A DNA stretch of 38,303 nt from Coriobacteriia bacterium (lineage in GTDB: Bacteria > Actinomycetota > Coriobacteriia > WRKU01 > WQUG01). The notes under the pieces were generated by a model, which was not told where the DNA came from, did no database searches, and worked only from the letters and a program-made list of their open reading frames with translations. Below are positions 7,669-17,653 of this stretch, piece by piece (the stretch's first letter is position 1; each line of letters starts with the position of its first letter). The translations under genes and the position numbers were made by a program. Where the stretch lies: contig WRFR01000018.1 in assembly GCA_009778715.1 (NCBI GenBank), positions 1 to 38,303 of the forward strand. Reading direction: 5' to 3'.

Positions 7669-8937
7669 ATGACACGTGCAATGACGATCGCCGAGAAGAT
7701 CCTGGCCGCTCACGCGGGACTTGAAGAAGTTGCGCCTGGCCAGCTGATCGAGTGCGACCTTGACCTGGTGCTGGCAAACGATATTACCGCGCCACTTGCG
7801 ATCAAGGAGTTTGGGCGCATCGGGGCGGCTCAGGTGTTCGATCCAGAAAAGATCGTCCTGATCCCCGACCACTATGTTCCCAACAAGGACATCAAGTCCG
7901 CCGAGCAAGCCAAGCTCATGCGCGAGTTTGCCAAAGCGCAGCATATCACGCATTACTACGAGGTCGGTTGCGCGGGTATTGAGCACGCGCTGCTTCCTGA
8001 GCAGGGCATCGTAGGGGCTGGTGACCTGGTTATTGGCGCCGACTCGCATACTTGTACTTATGGAGCGCTCGGCGCGTTTTCGACCGGCGTTGGCTCGACG
8101 GACGCTGCCGTGGGTATGGCCACGGGGCGGACCTGGTTTAAGGTGCCGGCGCAGGTCAAGGTCGTGATCGACGGCGCCTTTGAACCGGGGGTAAGCGGCA
8201 AGGACGTCATCTTACATCTGATCGGCCTGATCGGCGTTGATGGCGCCCTGTATCAGGCGCTGGAGTTCACGGGCACCGCGCTGGCAAGCCTGGGGATGGA
8301 TGATCGTTTCACGATCGCGAACATGGCAATCGAGGCGGGCGCCAAGGCAGGCATATTCCCGGTCGATGAGGTATGTCGTGCTTACCTGGAAGGTCGGACT
8401 GAGCGCCCATGGACCCCGTATACCTCTGATGAGGACGCGGTCTACGCCTCGGTCATACACATTGACGCCGCCGCGATCGAGCCGACAGTGGCCTTCCCGC
8501 ACCTGCCGAGTAATACCCGTCCGGTGCGCGAGGCGCGCGATGTGACGATCGACCAGGTGGTCATCGGTTCCTGCACAAACGGGCGCATCGAGGATATGCG
8601 CGCGGCGGCCGAGGTGCTGCAGGGGCGTACGGTGCATCCGGATCTGCGCTGCATCGTTATTCCCGCTACACAGCAGGTTTATCGACAGTGCATTGAGGAG
8701 GGCCTGACGGAAGTCTTTATCGACGCGCACTGCGCCGTGTCCACACCGACCTGCGGCCCGTGCCTGGGAGGATACATGGGCATCCTTGCAAAGGGCGAGC
8801 GCGCGCTTGCTACGACCAACCGCAACTTTGTGGGGCGCATGGGCGACCCCGAATCTGAAGTCTATTTGGCAAGCCCGGCGGTCGCGGCCGCTACGGCGGT
8901 GCTCGGCCACATTGGCCTGCCTGAAGACCTGGCATAG
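7669..8937 (+). CDS. leuC: 3-Isopropylmalate dehydratase large subunit
   Basis: This 422-aa subunit carries the [4Fe-4S] cluster of isopropylmalate isomerase and works with LeuD. Visible features are the [15 protein letters not shown] block (from about residue 125), one cluster Cys in [12 protein letters not shown] (near 304) and the pair in [14 protein letters not shown] (near 364 and 367). It is the shorter LeuC type shared by many anaerobes and archaea, not the 466-aa enterobacterial form. The frame is open further upstream inside leuA. The ATG at 7669 is chosen because it follows a strong SD (AAGGAGGGA) and starts the family-typical MTIAEKILA region. It follows the leuA stop by 13 bases. 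Confidence 0.95.
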   Translation: MTRAMTIAEKILAAHAGLEEVAPGQLIECDLDLVLANDITAPLAIKEFGRIGAAQVFDPEKIVLIPDHYVPNKDIKSAEQAKLMREFAKAQHITHYYEVGCAGIEHALLPEQGIVGAGDLVIGADSHTCTYGALGAFSTGVGSTDAAVGMATGRTWFKVPAQVKVVIDGAFEPGVSGKDVILHLIGLIGVDGALYQALEFTGTALASLGMDDRFTIANMAIEAGAKAGIFPVDEVCRAYLEGRTERPWTPYTSDEDAVYASVIHIDAAAIEPTVAFPHLPSNTRPVREARDVTIDQVVIGSCTNGRIEDMRAAAEVLQGRTVHPDLRCIVIPATQQVYRQCIEEGLTEVFIDAHCAVSTPTCGPCLGGYMGILAKGERALATTNRNFVGRMGDPESEVYLASPAVAAATAVLGHIGLPEDLA

Positions 8938-8960
8938 TGCTGGGCGACAACGGTAAAGAG

Positions 8961-8982
8961 ATTCCGGCTTGGAGGCCGGAAT
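8961..8982 (+). repeat. Intercistronic hairpin between leuC and leuD
   Basis: ATTCCGGC (8961-8968) pairs with GCCGGAAT (8975-8982) around a six-base loop. It sits in the 66-base leuC-leuD gap and lacks a T-run, so it is more likely to stabilise mRNA than to stop transcription. ATGACGT overlaps its right arm, a motif seen in other intergenic regions here. Confidence 0.5.
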
Positions 8983-9003
8983 GACGTAAACAGAGAGGTT
9001 ATT

Positions 9004-9510
9004 ATGAACTTTGAAGGAACAGCGCATCGCTATGGACGCGACGTCGATACCGACGTTATCATCCCGGCTCGCTATCTGAACACATCGGATCCTGGCGAGC
9101 TGGCACAGCACTGCCTGGAAGATCTCGACCAGAACTTCATCAAGACGGTCCAGCCCGGCGATATCATCGTCGCGGAGGAGAACTTTGGCTGCGGCTCATC
9201 GCGCGAGCATGCCCCCGTGGCGCTGTCAGCCGCTGGCGTCAGCGTCGTGATAGCGAAGAGCTTCGCGCGCATCTTCTATCGCAACGCGATCAACACGGGT
9301 CTGCCGATCATGGAGTGCCCGGAGGCAGTTGAGGGGATCTCTGCGGGGGATCGGGTCGCGGTGGACGCGGGCAGCGGGCGGATCGTTAATGAGACCACCG
9401 GTGCAAGCTGGCAGGCAGAACCGTTTCCGCCGTTTATCCAGGAGATCATCGAGTGCGGAGGCCTGGTCGAGCGTACGCGCCACCAGCTAGCAAGGAGCAC
9501 ACATGAGTAA
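9004..9510 (+). CDS. leuD: 3-Isopropylmalate dehydratase small subunit
   Basis: The 168-aa small subunit completes the LeuCD isomerase that converts 2- to 3-isopropylmalate. It has the swivel-domain signatures YGRDVDTDVIIPARYL (about 10-25) and NFGCGSSREHAP (about 60-71), which contributes substrate contacts, and IFYRNAINTGLP (about 89-100). The length is typical of the short LeuD class that partners this LeuC type. SD AGAGAGG (8992-8998) precedes the ATG. The last codons overlap the leuB start by eight bases, so the two are probably translationally coupled. Confidence 0.95.
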   Translation: MNFEGTAHRYGRDVDTDVIIPARYLNTSDPGELAQHCLEDLDQNFIKTVQPGDIIVAEENFGCGSSREHAPVALSAAGVSVVIAKSFARIFYRNAINTGLPIMECPEAVEGISAGDRVAVDAGSGRIVNETTGASWQAEPFPPFIQEIIECGGLVERTRHQLARSTHE

Positions 9511-10609
9511 AACCTACCGGATCACCCTGTTGCCAGGAGACGGCATCGGGCCGGAGATCATGGCGCAGGCGCGCCGGGTTCTCGACACCCTGGGCGCACG
9601 TTTCGGTTTTAGCTGTGCCTACGCCGAAGCCCTGCTGGGTGGCGCGGCGATCGACGCGACGGGCGATCCCTTCCCGGAGGAAACCCGACAGCTGGTCGCT
9701 GACTGCGACGCGGTGCTACTCGCGGCAATCGGCGGTCCCAAGTGGGATACGACCGATCCTGATAAGCCGCGTCCCGAGCAAGGCTTGCTGGGTCTGCGCA
9801 AGGCGCTTGGCGCCTACGCGAACCTGCGCCCGGTACGCATCTTTGACGCGCTGCGCGGCGCCTCGCCCTTAAAGCCGCAACGTCTTGAGGGCGTGAATCT
9901 GCTCGTGGTGCGCGAGCTGATCGGCGGGCTCTACTTCGGCGCGCGCGAGCGTTTCTACGACGAAGAGAACGCGGGAGCAGGCGGCGTGCCCGGACAACGC
10001 GCCTATGACACGCTGGAGTACCGCGAATACGAGATCGAGCGCATCGCGCGTGTCGCTTTTGAGCAGGCGCGCGCTCGTCGCGGCAAACTACATTCTGTCG
10101 ATAAGGCCAACGTGATCGAAACATCACGCCTGTGGCGTGAGATCGTCCACCGCGTGGCACACGACTACCCCGAGATTGAACTGATCGATATGCTTGTCGA
10201 TAACACTGCGATGCAGCTCATCAACGACCCGGCACAGTTCGACGTCATCGTAACTGAGAACATGTTCGGCGACATCCTCAGCGATGAAGCCTCGATGCTC
10301 ACCGGCTCGCTCGGGATGCTGGCGTCAGCTTCGCTTGGTGACGGCGTGGCGCTCTACGAACCGATCCATGGCTCCGCGCCCGATATCGCAGGGCGCGATA
10401 TTGCCAACCCGCTCGCCATGCTCTTGAGTTGTGAGCTCATGCTACGCTCCAGCTTGAACGAACCCGCCGCAGCTGATGCGCTCTCCAATGTCATCAGCAA
10501 CATCCTCGCACAGGGTTGGCGCACTGCCGACATCGCCGATGCGGCCACCCCCACGGACAAAATCGTCGGCACGAGGGCGATGGGTGATCTCATCGTGGCG
10601 GTGTTGTAG
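9503..10609 (+). CDS. leuB: 3-Isopropylmalate dehydrogenase
   Basis: The 368-aa enzyme oxidises and decarboxylates 3-isopropylmalate to 2-oxoisocaproate with NAD. It shows the N-terminal LLPGDGIGPEIM motif (about 9-20), the substrate arginine region LGLRKALGAYANLRP (about 95-109), the YDTLEYREYEIERI block with the catalytic Tyr, the SVDKANVIETSRLW stretch with the catalytic Lys, and the C-terminal signature GDILSDEASMLTGSLGMLAS with metal-binding Asp residues. GSAPDIAG follows for cofactor binding. It is the last leu gene. The next 258 bases hold the ilvB promoter, leader peptide and attenuator. Confidence 0.96.
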   Translation: MSKTYRITLLPGDGIGPEIMAQARRVLDTLGARFGFSCAYAEALLGGAAIDATGDPFPEETRQLVADCDAVLLAAIGGPKWDTTDPDKPRPEQGLLGLRKALGAYANLRPVRIFDALRGASPLKPQRLEGVNLLVVRELIGGLYFGARERFYDEENAGAGGVPGQRAYDTLEYREYEIERIARVAFEQARARRGKLHSVDKANVIETSRLWREIVHRVAHDYPEIELIDMLVDNTAMQLINDPAQFDVIVTENMFGDILSDEASMLTGSLGMLASASLGDGVALYEPIHGSAPDIAGRDIANPLAMLLSCELMLRSSLNEPAAADALSNVISNILAQGWRTADIADAATPTDKIVGTRAMGDLIVAVL

Positions 10610-10616
10610 CTGATGT

Positions 10617-10646
10617 TTGCAGTCAGTAAGGCGGATGTGCTACACT
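10617..10646 (+). promoter_or_regulatory. ilvB promoter
   Basis: TTGCAG (10617-10622) and TACACT (10641-10646) are separated by 18 bases. The -10 is extended (TGCTACACT). The predicted start is near 10653, about 24 bases before the leader peptide start. It lies directly after the leuB stop, so the ilv genes can be transcribed separately from leu. Confidence 0.65.
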
Positions 10647-10676
10647 TTTTCACACGAAAAGAAAGCGAAGGAATCC

Positions 10677-10775
10677 GTGTTAAACAATCTGGTCATTATG
10701 AGCGTCGTAGTACTTAGCATCGCCCTTATCGGCGTTGTAGGTACGCGCCGTGCTGTAGCGATCAGAGCCAAGTAA
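10677..10775 (+). CDS. Branched-chain amino-acid-rich leader peptide of the ilvB operon
   Basis: This 32-codon frame starts with GTG behind AAGGA (10668-10672). Seventeen of its 32 residues (counting the GTG start as Val) are Val, Leu or Ile; its early and middle parts read LNNLVIMSVVVLSIAL and IGVVG, followed by a basic tail. It ends at TAA 10773-10775, 20 bases before a strong terminator. Such a peptide ahead of acetolactate synthase is the hallmark of attenuation by branched-chain aminoacyl-tRNA supply, as in the E. coli ilvB and ilvG leaders. Codons 23-27 overlap the antiterminator arm at 10750-10758. Confidence 0.85.
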   Translation: MLNNLVIMSVVVLSIALIGVVGTRRAVAIRAK

Positions 10776-10795
10776 CCGGAACTCTCCACTGACTC

Positions 10796-10829
10796 AAAAG
10801 ACCCTACAGCACACGCTGTAGGGTCTTTT
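10796..10829 (+). terminator. ilvB attenuator terminator with competing antiterminator arm
   Basis: AAAAGACCCTACAGC (10796-10810) pairs perfectly over 15 bp with 10815-10829 around loop ACAC, and T-rich sequence follows. GTGCTGTAG in the leader coding region (10750-10758) is exactly complementary to CTACAGCAC (10804-10812), the terminator's left arm. A ribosome stalled on the early Val/Leu/Ile codons leaves 10750-10758 free, which prevents the terminator. A ribosome reaching the stop codon covers it and lets the terminator form. This is textbook attenuation logic, read directly from the sequence. Confidence 0.88.
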
Positions 10830-10867
10830 CGTTTCTGGTGGCAGGGGCCGATAAAGAAAGGAAGGAT

Positions 10868-12541
10868 ATGCAGAAGACAGGAGCAGAGATACTTGTCGAA
10901 GAGTTGATCGCTCAGGGTGTCGACGTGGTGTTCGGTTATCCCGGAGGTCAGATCCTTGACGTGTATGACGAGCTGTATAAGAACAGCGACCGCATCACGC
11001 ATGTCCTGACCGCCCATGAGCAGGGCGCGTCGCACGCGGCGGATGGCTATGCCCGCGCGAGCGGCAAAGTAGGCGTCGTGATCGCCACAAGTGGGCCAGG
11101 CTCAACCAACCTGGTAACGGGTATCGCGAATGCTTATCTTGACTCTGTGCCGCTGGTTGCGATCACCGGCAACGTCGGGGTGCCAATGCTGGGCAAGGAC
11201 AGCTTCCAGGAAGTCGACATCGTTGGCATCACCCAGCCGATCGTCAAACATAACTTTGTGGTGCGCAATGTCGATCACCTGCAAAAAACGGTCCGTGAGG
11301 CCTTTGAGATCGCACGCTCCGGCAGGCCGGGCCCGGTGCTGATCGACATCCCAAAGAGCACTCAGCAAACAAGCTGCGAATATGAGTGCACGCCAATCAT
11401 TCCCGGCGCCAGGGAGTCCTCGCCAACGCAGTGGACTGACCTGGCAGGGTCGCGCTTTGAAGAGGCGATCGCGGCACTGGCACACAGCAAACGCCCCTAT
11501 ATCTACTGTGGCGGTGGCGTCATTGCCAGTGGCGCGGAAGCAGAGGTGCTTGAACTCTCGAAGCGGATCCACGCACCCATCGGGCTTTCCATGATGGGGC
11601 TTTCTGCGGTACCGCATGACTATGAGCTGAACCTGGGCATGACGGGCATGCATGGCCGGCATCAGTCCTCCCGCATCCATTCGCAAGCAGATGTTATCAT
11701 CGCGGTCGGCGTACGCTTCAGCGATCGTGCGACCGGTGATGTGCGTGAGTATGCCAAGGATCGCACGATCATACATATTGACATTGATGAGGCTGAGATC
11801 AATAAAAACGTACCCGTTGATATACCGCTGATCGGTGACGCCAAGGAGATTTTGAGCGCGCTGCTTGAGCGTGTGGAGCCAGCACATAATGAAGAGTGGG
11901 CGACGACTATCGCGGGGGCGAAGGCCGCTGAGCGCGATCGCAATCCTGAGAAATTCAACCCTCAGACCATCATTCGTGCCGTAAATAAGCATTTTGGTCC
12001 CGACACGATAGTCGCTACTGATGTGGGACAGCATCAGATGTGGGTCATGCAGAACTACGTGTTTGAGAAGCCACGTACGCTGCTGACTTCGGGCGGACTC
12101 GGGACCATGGGTTATGGGATGGGCGCGGCTATAGGCGGCTGTTTTGCAACAAGCAAGCAGCCCACGCTGCTGTTTACCAGTGACGGTAGCTTTGGCATGA
12201 ACCTTAACGAACTTGCGACGGCCGTCTCTCAGAAGCTCCCGCTTGTGATCGTCCTGCTGAACAACGGCGTGCTTGGCATGGTGCGCCAGTGGCAGACGAT
12301 GTTTTATGGGGAGCGCTATTCGCAGACCACGCTTGATCGCAAAACAGACTTCGTCAAGTTGACCAATGCGTTTGGCGCCCAAGGATTTAAGGCCACCAGC
12401 CTTGATGAACTTGAGCAGGTCCTGAGCAGCGAGTTGCCCACGGACGGGCCGTGCCTGATCGACTGTCATATCGGGCAAGATGAGCGCGTACTTCCGATGA
12501 TCCCGCCTGGTGGCTCGATCGACGATATTGTGTTGGACTGA
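10868..12541 (+). CDS. ilvB: Acetolactate synthase, catalytic subunit
   Basis: The 557-aa thiamine-diphosphate enzyme makes acetolactate or acetohydroxybutyrate for valine, leucine and isoleucine. It has GYPGGQILDVYDEL and the catalytic Glu in TAHEQGASHAADGYARASG (about residues 45-63), SGPGSTNLVTGIANAY (about 75-90), a central FAD-type domain, and the ThDP-binding block from SDGSFGMN to VLLNNGVLGMVRQWQ (about 438-478). The frame is open 30 bases further upstream. The ATG at 10868 is preferred because AAGGAAGG precedes it and because family members begin this way. It follows the attenuator by 38 bases. The regulatory subunit ilvN follows. Confidence 0.96.
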   Translation: MQKTGAEILVEELIAQGVDVVFGYPGGQILDVYDELYKNSDRITHVLTAHEQGASHAADGYARASGKVGVVIATSGPGSTNLVTGIANAYLDSVPLVAITGNVGVPMLGKDSFQEVDIVGITQPIVKHNFVVRNVDHLQKTVREAFEIARSGRPGPVLIDIPKSTQQTSCEYECTPIIPGARESSPTQWTDLAGSRFEEAIAALAHSKRPYIYCGGGVIASGAEAEVLELSKRIHAPIGLSMMGLSAVPHDYELNLGMTGMHGRHQSSRIHSQADVIIAVGVRFSDRATGDVREYAKDRTIIHIDIDEAEINKNVPVDIPLIGDAKEILSALLERVEPAHNEEWATTIAGAKAAERDRNPEKFNPQTIIRAVNKHFGPDTIVATDVGQHQMWVMQNYVFEKPRTLLTSGGLGTMGYGMGAAIGGCFATSKQPTLLFTSDGSFGMNLNELATAVSQKLPLVIVLLNNGVLGMVRQWQTMFYGERYSQTTLDRKTDFVKLTNAFGAQGFKATSLDELEQVLSSELPTDGPCLIDCHIGQDERVLPMIPPGGSIDDIVLD

Positions 12542-12551
12542 GGTGAATAGT

Positions 12552-13082
12552 ATGGATAAGCAAGATACAGCGCGGCAGTTTGCGGTCGGTATTCTCGTCA
12601 ACAACCATTTTGGCGTGCTCAACCGTGTGGCAGGACTCTACGCAAAACGCACTTACAACATCGATAGCCTGGCGGTAGGCGAGACCGAGGACCCACGCTT
12701 CAGTCGTATGACCATCGTCTCGACGGGTGATGATTATATGCGCGAGCAGGTCGTCAAACAGCTGCGGAAACTCCATGACGTCAAAGAAGTTGTGCTCTTT
12801 GAGGACAACTCGACGGTTGGCGTCGAGCACGCGCTGGTTAAGATGAAATCAGCTTCAGAATACAGTGCGGGCATCAGCGACCTGGTCGAGCGTTTTGGTG
12901 GTAAGATCAAGGACTTCGGACCTGATTATGTGGTCATTGAGATCACCGGGGACCATGGAAAAGTTGAAGCGTTCTTAGAGCGGGTCGGCCGTGACGCGAT
13001 CATCGAGGCGGTGCGCAGTGGCCTCATCTCGATGTCGCGCGACCTTGGCCAGGTGCTTTCGGTCGCAGAGTATGAAGACTAA
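12552..13082 (+). CDS. ilvN: Acetolactate synthase, regulatory subunit
   Basis: The 176-aa small subunit activates IlvB and makes it sensitive to valine. The N-terminal ACT domain is clear: FAVGILVNNHFGVLNRVAGLYAKRTYNIDSL (from about residue 9, typical G-V-L-x-R-V-x-G-L-x-x-R-x-x-N-I pattern). The C-terminal half (from about 80) is the second ACT-like domain of the long IlvN form. The ATG at 12552 is ten bases after the ilvB stop and has GAGGTGA in front. An upstream in-frame start inside ilvB is less likely. Confidence 0.95.
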   Translation: MDKQDTARQFAVGILVNNHFGVLNRVAGLYAKRTYNIDSLAVGETEDPRFSRMTIVSTGDDYMREQVVKQLRKLHDVKEVVLFEDNSTVGVEHALVKMKSASEYSAGISDLVERFGGKIKDFGPDYVVIEITGDHGKVEAFLERVGRDAIIEAVRSGLISMSRDLGQVLSVAEYED

Positions 13083-13126
13083 GTAAAGAGCAAACGATGC
13101 GTAGTAACGTAAGAAAACAACCGTAG

Positions 13127-14151
<1,025 letters not shown>

Positions 14152-14152
<1 letters not shown>

Positions 14153-15846
14153 TGAGAAGTGACGCAGTAACACAGGGGCCGGGCAACCTCCCTAAAAGGT
14201 CCCTGTTTAAAGCGGCCGGGCTGGCGCAGGAAGCCCTGGATCGCTCGCTCATCGGTATCGTGAACTCGTTTACCGAGGTAGTGCCAGGGCACATGCATCT
14301 GCCTCAGATCGCGCGCGCGGTCAAAGACGGGGTATTGGCTGGTGGTGGTACGCCGCTTGAGTTCAACACGATCGCTATTTGCGACGGCATCGCGATGGGC
14401 CACGAGGGGATGCGCTACTCGCTGCCCTCGCGTGAGCTTATTGCCGACAGCGTCGAGAGCATGGCGAAAGCCCATCAGTTCGATGCGCTCGTCTTTATTC
14501 CCAACTGCGACAAGATCGTGCCTGGTATGCTGATGGCGGCTGCCCGGCTCAACATCCCCGCGGTATTTGTCTCCGGCGGCCCCTCGCTGTCGGTGCACGG
14601 CCTGGACCTGAACTCGACGTTTGAGGCGGTTGGGGCAGAAGCGGTCGGCCGCATGAGCGCCGAGTCCTGCGCGGTCATTGAGGACTGCGCTTGTCCGACT
14701 TGTGGCAGTTGTTCAGGGATGTTCACAGCAAATTCGATGAATTGCCTGTCCGAGGCGCTGGGTATGGCGTTGCCTGGAAACGGGACGATTCCGGCTGTTT
14801 ACAGCGAACGCCTGAGGCTTGCCCGGCATGCGGGCGAGCTCATCATCGATATCCTGGCGCGTGACATCAAGCCGCGCGACATCCTGACCGAGACGGCGTT
14901 TCGCAATGGCCTGGCCGTTGACATGGGCCTGGGCTGCTCCACCAACTCGGTGCTGCATCTGTTGGGTATCGCGCATGAGTGCGGTATCACCCTCACGTTG
15001 GAGCTCATCAACGAGGTCTCTGTGAGTACGCCGAACCTCTGCCACCTTGCTCCCGCAGGCCCGCATCATGTGCAGGATCTCTACGAGGCTGGCGGCGTTT
15101 ATGAGGTCATCTACGAGTTGATCAACGCAGGACGGATCGATGGGAGCGCGCCGACTGTGATGGGCGAGGCTCTTGGTGACGTCGCAGCAAAGGAGCATGC
15201 CGCTTTTACCCGCAAGCAGGCAAGCCTGTCCCAGAGCTCGTGCGGGTGCGACACTGCACCCGTGATCCGCTCTGTCAGCGACCCGTACTCACCTTATGGT
15301 GGTCTGGCGGTCTTGTTTGGCAACCTGGCGCCTAAGGGAGCGGTCGTCAAACAGAGCGCTGTTCGTCCGGAGATGCTGGTCTTCGAAGGCCGCGCGCGCG
15401 TCTTCGACAACGAAGAGGAAGCGGACACCGCGATCCTGCGTGGCAAGATCGAGAAGGGCGACGTAGTCGTTATCCGCTACGAAGGTCCGGCCGGTGGTCC
15501 CGGCATGCGCGAGATGCTCTCGCCTACCAGTGCGATCGTTGGCATGGGGCTTGACAGCGACGTTGCGCTCATCACTGACGGGCGTTTCTCGGGCGCGACC
15601 CGCGGAGCAGCCATAGGGCACATCTCGCCTGAGGCTGCGGCTGGTGGATTGATCGCCTATGTGAAGGAAGGCGATCGGATCTCGATCAACATTCCGGAGC
15701 ATTCGCTGGAGCTGTTGGTCGACGACGATGAGCTGGCAACGCGCAAAGAGACCATGACGCTCAAGGAGCCGTCAGAGCTTACGGGTTACTTGAAGCGCTA
15801 TGCGCGCAGCGTGTCCTCTGCAGACCGCGGCGCGGTGCTTGATTAA
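14152..15846 (+). CDS. ilvD: Dihydroxyacid dehydratase
   Basis: The 564-aa iron-sulfur enzyme dehydrates dihydroxyisovalerate and dihydroxymethylvalerate to the keto acids. It carries the cluster Cys residues in [13 protein letters not shown] (about 119-131) and [19 protein letters not shown] (about 182-200), plus [21 protein letters not shown] and [23 protein letters not shown] near the C terminus with the catalytic Ser. The GTG start shares its first base with the ilvC stop codon TAG, so the two are coupled. No strong SD is visible. The N terminus is short but matches family members starting at the [13 protein letters not shown] region. Confidence 0.96.
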
Positions 15847-15858
15847 GGAAGTTCCGAT

Positions 15859-17118
15859 ATGGCTGATGAAACATACGAGACCTGCTGCGTAATCCGCGAC
15901 AGCAGCGATCAGGTGCTGACGCTCGACAAGGTCTATCAGGCCTCTCATGTACTGCGCGACCTGGTACGCCGGACCGACCTGATCCCGACACGTAATCTGG
16001 CTCCCCAGTGTGATCTTTATCTGAAGGCGGAGAACCTGCAGACGACCGGCTCATTCAAGATCCGTGGCGCCTATGTCAAAATGTCGAATCTGACCGCCGA
16101 GGAGCGTAAGCGTGGCGTTATCGCCTGTTCGGCGGGCAATCATGCCCAGGGAGTGGCGCTTGCAGCGCAGAAGCTCGGCGTGAAAGCCACGATATTCTTG
16201 CCCAGTACGGCCCCGCTCTCTAAGATCGAAGCGACTGAGTCGATGGGGGCAGAGATCGTGCTGGTCGACGGCGTCTATGATGACGCTTTCGACGCGGCGA
16301 TCGCCTGTCAGAAGGAGACCGGCGCGGTCTTTATCCATCCTTTTGATGACATCGATGTGATCGCGGGGCAGGGAACCATCGGCCTTGAGCTGATGGAGCA
16401 ACTGCCAGATATGGACGCAGTCGTCGTACCGGTGGGCGGCGGTGGCCTGATCTCGGGTGTCGCGTTTGTGGTCAAGAGCCTGAATCCCAACTGCAAGGTC
16501 TATGGCGTCCAGGCGCAGGGGGCGGGCAGCATGACCGCCTCGCTGCAGCATCACGAGCGCAGTACGTTGAGTTCGGTCTCGACCTTCGCCGATGGCATCG
16601 CGGTCAAGTGCCCGGGAGAGTACACCTACTCGATTTGTTCGAGTTTTGTCGACGACATGGTTACCGTTTCCGATGATGAGATCGCGACGGCCATCCTTGC
16701 TTTGGCCGAGCGCCAGAAGCTCATCGCGGAGGGAGCCGGGGCGGTTTCGATCGCCGCGGTCATGTTTAACAAGCTGCCCCTTGAGGGCAAGAAGGTCTGC
16801 GCGGTGGTCTCAGGCGGTAATATCGACGTAAATATCCTCTCACGCGTGATCGATCGCGGCTTGCTCATGTCGGGGCGCCGGACCGACCTGACTATCGAGT
16901 TGCTCGATAAGCCGGGACAGCTTAAGGAGGTCTCGACCATCGTTGCCGACCTGGGCGCCAATGTAATCCGGGTACAGTATATCCCCGGGGGCGAGAACAC
17001 GGACATCAACGGTTGTTACCTGAAACTCTCGATGGAGACCCGTAATTATGAGCACCTGAGGGCGATCGAGGATGGCCTGAAGGATGCTGGCTATATCTTG
17101 ACGGATACTCTGCGCTGA
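15859..17118 (+). CDS. ilvA: Threonine ammonia-lyase (short form with one ACT domain)
   Basis: The 419-aa PLP enzyme turns threonine into 2-oxobutyrate, the entry to isoleucine. It has NLQTTGSFKIRGAY (Lys is the PLP Schiff base, residue about 58), SAGNHAQGVA (about 92-101), the phosphate-binding PVGGGGLISG (about 192-201), and SGGNIDVN (about 324). The last 75 residues form one ACT domain (LTIELLDKPGQLKEVSTIVADLGANV). This is the TdcB-like ilvA type with one ACT domain, not the 514-aa E. coli IlvA. It starts 12 bases after ilvD behind AAGGAAG and ends the ilv run. ridA follows 145 bases later. Confidence 0.95.
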   Translation: MADETYETCCVIRDSSDQVLTLDKVYQASHVLRDLVRRTDLIPTRNLAPQCDLYLKAENLQTTGSFKIRGAYVKMSNLTAEERKRGVIACSAGNHAQGVALAAQKLGVKATIFLPSTAPLSKIEATESMGAEIVLVDGVYDDAFDAAIACQKETGAVFIHPFDDIDVIAGQGTIGLELMEQLPDMDAVVVPVGGGGLISGVAFVVKSLNPNCKVYGVQAQGAGSMTASLQHHERSTLSSVSTFADGIAVKCPGEYTYSICSSFVDDMVTVSDDEIATAILALAERQKLIAEGAGAVSIAAVMFNKLPLEGKKVCAVVSGGNIDVNILSRVIDRGLLMSGRRTDLTIELLDKPGQLKEVSTIVADLGANVIRVQYIPGGENTDINGCYLKLSMETRNYEHLRAIEDGLKDAGYILTDTLR

Positions 17119-17193
17119 ACGCCATCTGGCGTTGTTGCTACAAAGTTCACGGGTGAAAGCCGCTATGCGCGACGGCGCCTTGCCAGGCGCCGT
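17118..17193 (+). terminator. Two hairpins after ilvA
   Basis: AACGCC (17118-17123) pairs with GGCGTT (17128-17133), and ACGGCGCC (17172-17179) pairs with GGCGCCGT (17186-17193) around a six-base loop. Neither has a strong T-run. They probably mark the 3' end of the ilv transcript, or reduce read-through into ridA-cysK-metY. Confidence 0.5.
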
Positions 17194-17263
17194 TGATCGC
17201 AGAGCGCAGAGATGACAGAACTACCCCTGGGGTATTATGGTCATGATGAGAAAGGCGCACAAT

Positions 17264-17644
17264 ATGGCAGAGAAGATCTATACGAATGCGGCCCCTGAAC
17301 CGATCGGGCCTTACAGCCAGGCGATCCGTGTTGGCAACATCGTGTACCTTTCCGGCCAGATTCCGATAGACCCCGCTACCGGAGCGTTGGTCGCTGGAGA
17401 TATTGAGGCACAGACCGAGCAGGTCTGCACGAATCTGGGGGCTGTACTTGAGGCAGCTGGCCTCAACTTTGACGATGTAGTAAAAACGAGCTGCTTCCTG
17501 GCGGATATGGATGACTTCGCGGCGTTTAACGAGGTCTATGCGCGTTACTTTATCTCTGAACCGGCGCGGGCGGCGGTGGCGGTCAAGACGCTTCCCAAGA
17601 ACGCGCGGGTCGAGATCGAACTGGTAGCGGTTGTTTCACAGTAA
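17264..17644 (+). CDS. ridA: Reactive intermediate/imine deaminase RidA
   Basis: The 126-aa protein belongs to the YjgF/YER057c/UK114 family. It forms trimers that hydrolyse enamine and imine by-products such as 2-aminocrotonate and 2-aminoacrylate made by PLP dehydratases. Typical features are PEPIGPYSQAIRVGN (about 11-25), VYLSGQIPIDPATG (about 29-42), VVKTSCFLADMDDFAAFNEVY (about 79-99) and the catalytic Arg region EPARAAVAVKTLPKNARVEIE. The family start fits ATG 17264 (MAEKIYT); the 27 bases of upstream open frame are probably not translated. Position just after ilvA matches its known role. Confidence 0.95.
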   Translation: MAEKIYTNAAPEPIGPYSQAIRVGNIVYLSGQIPIDPATGALVAGDIEAQTEQVCTNLGAVLEAAGLNFDDVVKTSCFLADMDDFAAFNEVYARYFISEPARAAVAVKTLPKNARVEIELVAVVSQ

Positions 17645-17653
17645 GGAGAAATC

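Noticed and set aside
9609..10160. Long Arg-rich reverse frame inside leuB
   Set aside because: It is a composition shadow of the GC-rich leuB gene with no SD and no recognisable domain.
11102..12622. 506-codon reverse frame opposite ilvB
   Set aside because: It is an antisense shadow with low-complexity, Arg/His-rich product. ilvB on the forward strand is unmistakable.
17119..17263. T-box or SAM riboswitch ahead of ridA-cysK-metY
   Set aside because: No T-box consensus or SAM riboswitch core is seen; only simple hairpins are present.
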